11,125 bases of DNA, taken from contig CAJGDU010000024.1 of the NCBI GenBank assembly GCA_904502175.1, positions 1 to 11,125 on the forward strand, written 5' to 3'. Positions 5,039 through 11,125 of this stretch are shown piece after piece; within the stretch, counting starts at the first letter, position 1; each line of letters starts with the position of its first letter. Position numbers and translations under genes: made by a program. The DNA comes from Clostridiaceae bacterium (GTDB lineage Bacteria > Bacillota > Clostridia > Oscillospirales > Acutalibacteraceae). A model generated the notes under the pieces. The model did not search any database, was not told the DNA's origin, and worked only from the letters and a program-made list of their open reading frames with translations.

Positions 5039-5048
5039 GGGCGTTCTA

Positions 5049-5077
5049 TTTACATTTATAGCAGTATTTCGTATAAT
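5049..5077 (+). promoter_or_regulatory. Sigma-A promoter of gltX-glnS-GPH-metA
   Basis: TTTACA (5049-5054) and a perfect TATAAT (5072-5077) are separated by 17 nt. The start would be near 5084, giving a leader of under 30 nt, too short for a T-box or other large riboswitch. Confidence 0.88.
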
Positions 5078-5110
5078 ATTAAGAACATTTTTATTGAAGG
5101 AGCGGTTCTT

Positions 5111-6778
5111 TTGACGGACACGATCAGACTGGCAGCACTGCTGTTCCCCGATGTGGAAAAAACACCGGAAGATTATGAGGCGATGTACCCCTCCAGGGAC
5201 CTTCCCGAAGGGGCCCGCGTCACGCGGTTCGCTCCGAGCCCGACCGGCTTTCTGCACATTGGCGGCCTCTTTGCAGCCTACGTTGCCAAGCTGACGGCGG
5301 ACACCACCGGCGGCGTCTTTTTCCTGCGCATCGAAGACACCGATAAAAAGCGGGAAGTGGAAGACGGCGTCTCCGGTATCGTCAAAGGACTCGCGGACTT
5401 CGGCGTCACTATCGACGAGGGCGTTACCGGTTTCGGGACCGAGGCCGGCGCCTACGGCCCCTACCAGCAGAGCAAGCGCCGGGACATTTACCGGTGCTTC
5501 GCGAAGAAGCTGACCGAAGAGGGCCTGGCCTACCCCTGCTTCTGCACCGCGGAGGAGCTCGAAGCCATCCGCAGCCAGCAGGAGAAAGAGGGCGTGAACC
5601 CCGGCTACTACGGCAAGTACGCCAGAGACCGGGAAATGCCCCTGGAAGAGGTGGAGCGCCGCGTGCAGGCGGGCGAGCCCTATGTCCTGCGTCTGAAGTC
5701 CCAGGGAGACCCGGAGAAGAAGGTACGATATGAAGACCTCATCAAGGGCAAGATGGAACTGCCGGAAAACATCATGGACATCGTCCTTCTGAAGACCGAC
5801 GGCATTCCCACCTATCACTTCGCCCACTGTGTGGACGACCACCTCATGCGCACCACCCATGTGGTCCGGGGCGATGAGTGGATCTCCTCCGTGCCGGTCC
5901 ATCTGCAGCTGTTCCAGTACTGCGGCTTCCGCGCTCCGAAATTCGCGCACATCGCCCCCATCATGAAACTCGATGAGGGGAACAAGCGCAAGCTCTCCAA
6001 ACGGAAGGACCCCGAGGCGGCCGTCAGCTACTATGTGGAGGAGGGCTACCCGAAGGAGGCGGTCCTCGAATACCTCCTGACCCTGGCCAACTCGAACTTC
6101 GAGGACTGGCGCCGGGCCAACAAGACCGCCCCGCTTTCAGACTTCCCGTTCAACCTCAAGAAGATGAGCGTGTCCGGCGCGCTGTTCGACCTCGCGAAGC
6201 TGAACGACGTCTCGAAGAACGTCATCTCTCTCATGGACGCGGAAACGGTCCTGGACCGGGTCCTTGCCTGGGCGGAGGAGTACAACAAAGACTTTTACGC
6301 GCTGCTGACCGCCGACAAAGAGAAAGCGCTCCGCATCCTGAGCGTGGACCGCGGCGGCAAGAAGCCGAGAAAAGATATTGCCAAATGGTCCGAAGTGCCG
6401 GCGTTCGTCGCCTACCTCTATGACGAACTCTACACGGAAGACTTCGACCAGCTTCCGGAGAACGTGTCCCCGGCCGACGCCGCGGACATCCTGGAAGCCT
6501 ATCAGGACCTTTATGACGAGACGGATGACCAGTCCCAGTGGTTCGAGAAGGTCAAGAGCCTCTGCGAGCCCTTCGGCTACACGCCGAACGTCAAGGAGTG
6601 GAAACAGGACCCGGAGGCCTTCAAGGGCCATGTGGGCCACGTATCCACCGTCATCCGGGTGGCGGTCACCTCCCGGACCAACACGCCCGACCTCTGCGCC
6701 ATCATGGGCATCCTCGGGAAAGAGGAGTGTCTAAAGCGCCTGCAGGCCGCGGCAGACTACTACAGAAAGGGGAACTGA
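5111..6778 (+). CDS. gltX: Glutamate--tRNA ligase (GluRS)
   Basis: GluRS joins glutamate to tRNA-Glu using ATP. This 555-residue class I synthetase has the HIGH motif as LHIGG (48-52) within RFAPSPTGFLHIGG, FLRIEDTDKKR (71-81) following it, and KMSKS as KLSKR (294-298). The rest, to 555, is the anticodon-binding region. About 37 residues precede the catalytic fold and the total is longer than the ~470-residue E. coli form; this is typical of the clostridial GluRS clade. A CFC pair (143, 145) resembles half of the zinc site of some GluRS, but I do not see the matching Cys/His. The start is TTG at 5111, with GAAGGAG (5096-5102) 8 nt upstream; the next ATG (residue 25) would remove conserved N-terminal sequence and has no ribosome binding site. 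GlnRS is encoded next door, so this GluRS is likely tRNA-Glu specific. Confidence 0.95.
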   Translation: MTDTIRLAALLFPDVEKTPEDYEAMYPSRDLPEGARVTRFAPSPTGFLHIGGLFAAYVAKLTADTTGGVFFLRIEDTDKKREVEDGVSGIVKGLADFGVTIDEGVTGFGTEAGAYGPYQQSKRRDIYRCFAKKLTEEGLAYPCFCTAEELEAIRSQQEKEGVNPGYYGKYARDREMPLEEVERRVQAGEPYVLRLKSQGDPEKKVRYEDLIKGKMELPENIMDIVLLKTDGIPTYHFAHCVDDHLMRTTHVVRGDEWISSVPVHLQLFQYCGFRAPKFAHIAPIMKLDEGNKRKLSKRKDPEAAVSYYVEEGYPKEAVLEYLLTLANSNFEDWRRANKTAPLSDFPFNLKKMSVSGALFDLAKLNDVSKNVISLMDAETVLDRVLAWAEEYNKDFYALLTADKEKALRILSVDRGGKKPRKDIAKWSEVPAFVAYLYDELYTEDFDQLPENVSPADAADILEAYQDLYDETDDQSQWFEKVKSLCEPFGYTPNVKEWKQDPEAFKGHVGHVSTVIRVAVTSRTNTPDLCAIMGILGKEECLKRLQAAADYYRKGN

Positions 6779-6779
6779 C

Positions 6780-8450
6780 ATGGACGACAAGACCTTGACC
6801 GCGCCCGCGGCGCCGTCGAACTTCATCCACGACTTCATTGACGCGGACCTGGAACAGGGCGTCTACGACCATGTCCAGACCCGTTTCCCGCCGGAGCCCA
6901 ACGGCTACCTGCATATCGGCCACGCGAAGGCCATCTACATCAATTTCTACACGTCGGAGAAATACGGCGGCATCTGCAACCTGCGCATGGATGACACGAA
7001 CCCCGGCAAAGAGGACACCGAATACGCGGACTCCATCGCCGAGGACATCAAATGGCTGGGTTACCACTACGCCAACCTCTACCATGCCTCCGACTACTTC
7101 GACTACATGTACGAGAAGGCCCTCCTGCTCATCAAAAAGGGCAAGGCCTTCGTCTGCGACCTGACCGCCGATGAGATCCGCGAATACCGCGGCACGCTCA
7201 CCGAGCCCGGCAAAAACAGCCCCTACCGGGACCGCTCCGTCGAGGAGAACCTCGACCTGTTCGAGCGGATGACGAAGGGCGAGTTCGCCGACGGGGAAAA
7301 GGTGCTCCGCGCCAAGATCGACATGAGTTCCCCGAACATCAACATGCGCGACCCGGTCATTTACCGCATTGCCCACATGAGTCATTTTCGCCAGGGAGAC
7401 AAGTGGTGCGTGTACCCCATGTACGACTTCGCCCACCCGCTGGAGGACGCCTGCGAGGGCGTGACCCACTCCCTGTGCTCCCTCGAGTTTGAGAACCACC
7501 GGCCGCTCTATGACTGGGTGGTCAACGAGTGTGAAGTGGACAAACCGGCACCCCGTCAGATCGAGTTCGCCCGCCTGAACCTCAACTACTGCGTGACCAG
7601 CAAACGCCGCTGCCTGTATCTCGTGAACAACGGGTACGTCGACGGCTGGGACGACCCCCGCATGGTCACCATCTCCGGCATGCGCCGCCGCGGTTTCCCG
7701 CCGGCCGCCATCCGGGACTTCTGCGCCCGCATCGGCATCTCCAAGGCCTACTCCGTCGTGGACTTCGGCCTGCTGGAGGCCTGTGTGCGCGACGACCTCA
7801 ACGAGAACGCGCCCCGGGCCATGGCGGTCCTGCGGCCGCTCAAGGTCATCATCGACAACTACCCGGAGGGACAGACCGAAGAGATCGAAGTCGAAGTCCA
7901 TCCGAAGAAACCGGAGATGGGCACCCGCACCGTCACCTTCAGCCGGGAGCTGTACATTGAGCAGGACGACTTCATGATCGAGCCCGCCAAGAAGTACCGC
8001 CGCTTCTATCCCGGAAACGAAGTCCGCCTGAAAGGCGCCTACTATGCCACCTGTACGTCCTACGAAACGGACGACGAGGGCAACGTCACCTGCATCCATG
8101 TTGAGTACGACCCGGAGAGCAAAGGGGGCGAATCGCCCGACGGCAGAAAGGTGAAGGGCACCATCCACTGGGTGAACGCCGCGGACTGCATTCCCGCCGA
8201 GGTCCGGCTCTACGACCGGCTCTTCAATGTGGAGAACCCCTCTGACCCCGCGGAGCCCCTCGAGAACTACCTGAACCCCAACTCTCTCGAAGTCCTGCCG
8301 GACGCCCTCATTGAAGGCGACCTTACGGACCTCAAACCGGGCGATACCTTCCAGTTCATGCGGAAGGGTTACTATACCGTCGACAAGTATTCCACGGACG
8401 ACAAGCTCATCTTCAACCGCACCGTAGACCTCAACTCGTCCTGGAAATAA
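6780..8450 (+). CDS. glnS: Glutamine--tRNA ligase (GlnRS)
   Basis: GlnRS charges tRNA-Gln directly with glutamine. It is distinguished from GluRS by PEPNGYLHIGHAKA (38-51, HIGH at 45-48), FENHRPLYDW (237-246) and the KMSKS variant VTSKR (272-276). CNLRMDDTNP (66-75) is the GlnRS form of the second active-site segment. Residues about 345-556 form the two beta-barrel anticodon-binding domains with FMRKGYYTVD (526-535) near the end. The length of 556 matches the E. coli enzyme (about 554), and no YqeY or GatB-like extension is present. Its ATG lies one base after the gltX TGA, with AAAGGGG just upstream inside gltX, which indicates translational coupling. Many Bacillota lack GlnRS and use GatCAB; its presence here is consistent with an old horizontal gain. 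Confidence 0.97.
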   Translation: MDDKTLTAPAAPSNFIHDFIDADLEQGVYDHVQTRFPPEPNGYLHIGHAKAIYINFYTSEKYGGICNLRMDDTNPGKEDTEYADSIAEDIKWLGYHYANLYHASDYFDYMYEKALLLIKKGKAFVCDLTADEIREYRGTLTEPGKNSPYRDRSVEENLDLFERMTKGEFADGEKVLRAKIDMSSPNINMRDPVIYRIAHMSHFRQGDKWCVYPMYDFAHPLEDACEGVTHSLCSLEFENHRPLYDWVVNECEVDKPAPRQIEFARLNLNYCVTSKRRCLYLVNNGYVDGWDDPRMVTISGMRRRGFPPAAIRDFCARIGISKAYSVVDFGLLEACVRDDLNENAPRAMAVLRPLKVIIDNYPEGQTEEIEVEVHPKKPEMGTRTVTFSRELYIEQDDFMIEPAKKYRRFYPGNEVRLKGAYYATCTSYETDDEGNVTCIHVEYDPESKGGESPDGRKVKGTIHWVNAADCIPAEVRLYDRLFNVENPSDPAEPLENYLNPNSLEVLPDALIEGDLTDLKPGDTFQFMRKGYYTVDKYSTDDKLIFNRTVDLNSSWK

Positions 8451-8487
8451 GCAGGCATTGGATATTATCTGAGAAAGAGAGAAAGTC

Positions 8488-9909
8488 ATGGCTACCAACA
8501 CTGCAACCAAGAAGCTTTCCGGAAAGGAAAAGACCAGTTACGGTCTGGCAGCGGTCGGCAAAGACCTCTGCTACATGCTGTCCGCCAGCTACGTCCTGTA
8601 CTACTTCCAGGACGTCATGGGCGTCAGCGCCGCCGCCATGGGTGTCATCCTTCTGGTGGCCCGTGTCTTCGACGCGTTCAACGACCCCATCATGGGCATC
8701 ATCACCGCGAAGACCAAGACCCGCTGGGGCAAGTTCCGCCCCTGGCTGTTCATCGGCACCGCCCTGAACGCCGTCATCCTGTTCGTCATGTTCTCGGCCC
8801 CGCCCAGCCTGACGCCTTCGGGCCTCACGGCCTATGCCGCCGTGTTCTACATCCTCTGGGGCACCACGTACACCATGATGGACATCCCTTACTGGTCCAT
8901 GATCCCCGCCTTCACCGAGGGCGGCAAAGAGCGTGAGAACCTGACCACCCTGGCCCGGTCCTGCGCCGGCGTGGGCTCCGCGCTCATCACCATCGTCACG
9001 GTCATTGCCGTCCAGGCCCTCGGCAGCGGCAACGAGCGCGTCGGTTTCCAGCGCTTTGCCCTCATCATCGCGGTCGTCTTCTTTGTCTTTGAGACCATCG
9101 CCGTGCTCACCATCCGGGAGAAGTCCACGGTCAACGTGAAGACCAACTCCGTGGGCGATCTGTTCCGCGCGCTCATCAAAAACGACCAGACCATGGTCGT
9201 CGTGCTGGCCATCGTCCTCGTGAACACCGCGGTGTACATCACCTCCAACCTCGTCATCTACTTCTTCAAGTATGATGTCGGCGGCGAGGCCTGGTACAAC
9301 AGCTACACCCTGTTCAACACCTTCGGCGGCGCGGTCTCCATCCTCTCCATGATGATCCTGTTCCCGCTGCTGCGGCGGTTCTTCTCCACGACGAAGATCT
9401 TCTATCTCGGCACCGGGTCCGCCATCCTGGGCTACGCGCTGCTCATCGCCATCGCGTTCCTCACCCCCATGAGCAACATCTACCTGCTGCTCATCCCCGG
9501 CTTCCTCATCTTTGCCGCCAACGGCATCCTCACCGTTCTGGTCACGGTCTTCCTCGCGAACACCGTCGACTACGGCGAACTGCAGAACGGCAGCCGGGAG
9601 GAGAGCGTCATCTTCTCCATGCAGACCTTTGTCGTCAAACTCGCCAGCGGCATTGCCGCCCTGGCCGCGTCCCTGACGCTGTCCATCAACCATATCCAGA
9701 AGGAGGGCGCCGACGCCTCTGCCGCCGCCATGGTCATCGACCAGTCGGCCCGCACCGGCCTGCGGCTCTCCATGACCATCATTCCCATCATCCTGATGGT
9801 CATTGCCATCCTCATCTTTGCGAAGAAATTCATCCTGACAGAAGAGAAAGTCGCGGAGATCACCGAAGAGCTCCACGTCAGACGTCAGGAAACGGAAGAA
9901 GTGAACTGA
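8488..9909 (+). CDS. GPH-family (MelB-like) cation:solute symporter
   Basis: A 473-residue membrane protein of the glycoside-pentoside-hexuronide:cation symporter family within MFS. Twelve hydrophobic segments can be read, roughly at 25-42, 48-70, 84-103, 113-135, 155-178, 190-210, 235-258, 275-297, 305-325, 328-350, 375-398 and 420-445. VARVFDAFNDPIMG (57-70) places Asp62 and Asp66 where MelB has its cation-binding Asp55 and Asp59, and TRWGKFRPWL (78-87) is the family loop signature. The cation site appears intact. The substrate cannot be told from sequence; family members mostly carry sugars. The ribosome binding site is weak (GAGAGAAAG, 8476-8484). It starts 37 nt after glnS and ends one base before metA, so it is likely co-transcribed with and coupled to metA, although no functional link is evident. 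Confidence 0.9.
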   Translation: MATNTATKKLSGKEKTSYGLAAVGKDLCYMLSASYVLYYFQDVMGVSAAAMGVILLVARVFDAFNDPIMGIITAKTKTRWGKFRPWLFIGTALNAVILFVMFSAPPSLTPSGLTAYAAVFYILWGTTYTMMDIPYWSMIPAFTEGGKERENLTTLARSCAGVGSALITIVTVIAVQALGSGNERVGFQRFALIIAVVFFVFETIAVLTIREKSTVNVKTNSVGDLFRALIKNDQTMVVVLAIVLVNTAVYITSNLVIYFFKYDVGGEAWYNSYTLFNTFGGAVSILSMMILFPLLRRFFSTTKIFYLGTGSAILGYALLIAIAFLTPMSNIYLLLIPGFLIFAANGILTVLVTVFLANTVDYGELQNGSREESVIFSMQTFVVKLASGIAALAASLTLSINHIQKEGADASAAAMVIDQSARTGLRLSMTIIPIILMVIAILIFAKKFILTEEKVAEITEELHVRRQETEEVN

Positions 9910-9910
9910 A

Positions 9911-10855
9911 ATGCCTATTAAGATCCCGAACGATCTCCCCGCGGCGCGGGTTCTGAAAAGTGAAAATATCTTTGTCATGAAGGAGACCCGGGCGAACACC
10001 CAGGCCATCCGTCCTCTGCACATTCTCCTTCTGAACCTCATGCCGAAAAAGATCGAGACCGAGACCCAGCTCAGCCGCCTGCTGGGCAATACGCCCCTGC
10101 AGATCGAACTCGAGCTCATCATGACCGAGTCTCACAAAGGCACCCATACTCCGGAAGACCATATGCTGTCGTTCTACAAGACCTTCGACGAGGTCCGGGA
10201 CCGCAACTTCGACGGACTCATCATCACCGGCGCGCCGGTGGAACAGATGCCCTTCGAAGAAGTCGACTACTGGGACGAGCTCTGTGAGATCATGGAGTGG
10301 AGCACCACCCACGTGTACTCCACCTTCCACCTGTGCTGGGGCGCTTTCGCGGGTCTTTACTACCATTACGGCATCCCGAAGCACGACCTGCCGGCAAAAC
10401 TCTTCGGCGTCTATCCCCACAAGGTGGACCGGAAGAGCTCCATGCTGTTCCGCGGGTTCGACGACATCTTCAACGTGCCCCAGTCCCGTCACACCACCAT
10501 CTGGCGGGAAGAGGTCGAGGCCGTGCCGGAGCTGAAGATCCTCTCCTCCTCCGAGGAGGCAGGCGTCTTCGCCATCTCCACGAAGCACGGACGGCAGATC
10601 TTCATCACCGGGCACACCGAGTACGACGCCGACACCCTGTACAACGAGTACAAGCGGGACCTGGACGCGGGCCTTCCCATCGAGAAGCCGGTGAACTACT
10701 TCCCGAACGACCGGGTCACCAAGCGCCCGCCGAACACCTGGCGCTCCTGCGCCAACCTCCTCTACTCGAACTGGATCAACTACTTCGTGTACCAGGAGAC
10801 CCCGTACGACCTCGCCGAGATCGACACCATCGCCGAAAAGAAAAACAAGAAATAA
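9911..10855 (+). CDS. metA: Homoserine O-acyltransferase, predicted O-acetyltransferase
   Basis: MetA acylates the hydroxyl of homoserine, the committed step of methionine synthesis. The 314-residue protein has normal length and starts PIKIPNDLPAARVL. The glutamine-amidotransferase-like fold keeps the catalytic Cys142 (STFHLCWGAFAG), and His235 with Glu237 (ITGHTEYD), the positions of the E. coli triad. Position 111 is Glu (GAPVEQMPFEEV); in studied MetA proteins Glu here gives acetyl-CoA specificity and Gly succinyl-CoA, so the product is predicted to be O-acetyl-L-homoserine (EC 2.3.1.31, metAA). The C-terminal end (about 306-314) is lysine-rich. ATG follows the transporter TGA by one base and the nearest purine-rich site (GGAAG, 9894-9898) is distant, so initiation probably depends on coupling. 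A terminator follows within a few bases. Confidence 0.96.
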   Translation: MPIKIPNDLPAARVLKSENIFVMKETRANTQAIRPLHILLLNLMPKKIETETQLSRLLGNTPLQIELELIMTESHKGTHTPEDHMLSFYKTFDEVRDRNFDGLIITGAPVEQMPFEEVDYWDELCEIMEWSTTHVYSTFHLCWGAFAGLYYHYGIPKHDLPAKLFGVYPHKVDRKSSMLFRGFDDIFNVPQSRHTTIWREEVEAVPELKILSSSEEAGVFAISTKHGRQIFITGHTEYDADTLYNEYKRDLDAGLPIEKPVNYFPNDRVTKRPPNTWRSCANLLYSNWINYFVYQETPYDLAEIDTIAEKKNKK

Positions 10856-10887
10856 AAAAAGCCAGGCTCGGTTCGAGTCTGGCTTTT
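10856..10887 (+). terminator. Bidirectional terminator, metA / UDG
   Basis: AAAGCCAG plus GCTCG (10858-10870) pair with CGAGT plus CTGGCTTT (10874-10886), one G-T wobble, loop GTT. TTTT plus further T residues follow on the + strand, and the A-run at 10854-10860 gives a U-run for the minus-strand gene. It serves both converging genes. Confidence 0.95.
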
Positions 10888-10894
10888 CTTTTTG

Positions 10895-11125
10895 TTATTG
10901 CAGCCCCAGTTCTGTGAGCTTGTCCCGCAGGGCGAGGAAGTCGTCGAAGGCGTCGGCCTTCTGGGGCGGGTTGCGCAGGAGGGCGGCGGGGTGGAACGTG
11001 CCCATCATCCAAATGCCCTTCTTTTCCACGAACTGCCCGTGCTCTCTGGTCACCCGGAACTCCGGGTCCATGAGGCGCTGGGCGGCGATGCGTCCGAGGC
11101 ACACGATGACCTTCGGCCGCAGGAC
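10895..11125 (-). CDS. Uracil-DNA glycosylase, family 4-like, C-terminal part
   Basis: Only the last 76 residues are in the window; the gene continues past the right edge. The frame reads VLRPKVIVCLGRIAAQ at the edge, typical of the UDG superfamily region after the active site, and GTFHPAALLRNP further on, the family-4/5 second motif with its conserved His and the DNA-intercalating loop. Such enzymes remove uracil from DNA to begin base-excision repair. The N-terminal active-site motif and the Cys residues expected for an iron-sulfur cluster are outside the window and cannot be checked. A start codon at 11104 (GTG) would be internal; the frame is clearly open beyond it. It converges on metA and shares its terminator. 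Confidence 0.87.
   Translation of the reverse strand, partial: VLRPKVIVCLGRIAAQRLMDPEFRVTREHGQFVEKKGIWMMGTFHPAALLRNPPQKADAFDDFLALRDKLTELGLQ

Noticed and set aside
5078..5110. T-box or riboswitch before gltX
   Set aside because: The predicted leader is under 30 nt, and no specifier loop or T-box sequence (UGGNACC) is visible.
4964..5950. 328-residue open frame on the minus strand
   Set aside because: It is antisense to the gltX start, covers its promoter, and has no family pattern or ribosome binding site.
6702..8510. 602-residue open frame on the minus strand
   Set aside because: It lies antisense to the clear glnS gene. High GC at third positions removes stops from this frame. The product has no recognisable family pattern and is rich in Val, Gly, Asp and Glu, as expected of a shadow.
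8431..10122. 563-residue open frame on the minus strand
   Set aside because: Antisense to the GPH symporter and the start of metA. It is an extremely Gly/Asp/Glu/His-rich product reflecting the codon pattern of the membrane protein.
5111..10855. Defence island, CRISPR array, integrase or insertion sequence
   Set aside because: No spaced direct repeats, transposase motifs or terminal inverted repeats with target duplications were seen. Genes are continuous housekeeping functions with similar base composition.
10776..11102. 108-residue minus-strand open frame overlapping the UDG end
   Set aside because: It runs in another frame over the terminator and the end of metA. The UDG frame has clear family motifs, this one has none.

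Overview
The window is a core-genome stretch of a moderately GC-rich Bacillota, most likely class Clostridia (Oscillospirales-like). The evidence is the clostridial gene order rpmG-secE-nusG-rplK-rplA-rplJ-rplL, strong GGAGG ribosome binding sites, sigma-A promoters with extended -10 boxes, a Bacillota-type L10 leader attenuator, and a long clostridial-type GluRS. The genus cannot be fixed from this sequence alone.

Layout: (1) 1-~246 is the 3' end of a 23S rRNA gene, entering at the sarcin-ricin loop and ending in a strong intrinsic terminator with no 5S rRNA behind it. (2) ~387-1751 is a sigma-A promoter, a structured leader, then rpmG (L33), secE and nusG. (3) 1752-3027 is a structured leader carrying an L1-binding rRNA mimic, then rplK (L11) and rplA (L1). 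(4) 3045-4600 is a new promoter, an L10 leader with intrinsic attenuator, rplJ (L10 with an exceptional ~120-residue Pro/Ala/Glu repeat tail), rplL (L7/L12) and a bidirectional terminator. (5) 4625-4834 (minus) is a small HTH_3/XRE regulator, followed by an intergenic region rich in inverted repeats. (6) 5049-10887 is a consensus promoter and a probable four-gene operon: gltX (GluRS), glnS (GlnRS), a GPH-family 12-TM cation symporter and metA (homoserine acyltransferase, predicted acetyl-CoA specific), closed by a second bidirectional terminator. (7) 10895-11125 (minus) is the C-terminal part of a family-4-type uracil-DNA glycosylase, cut by the window edge.

Functionally the first half builds the 50S subunit: the L1 stalk, the L11/GTPase-associated centre and the L10-L7/L12 stalk, together with secretion (SecE) and elongation (NusG) factors. 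Two of its leaders look autoregulated by their own products (L1; L10-L12). The second half links direct charging of tRNA-Glu and tRNA-Gln with a transporter and the first committed step of methionine synthesis. I see no clearly novel defence or mobile system. The most unusual items are the L10 acidic repeat tail, the absence of 5S after 23S, and several structured non-coding stretches.
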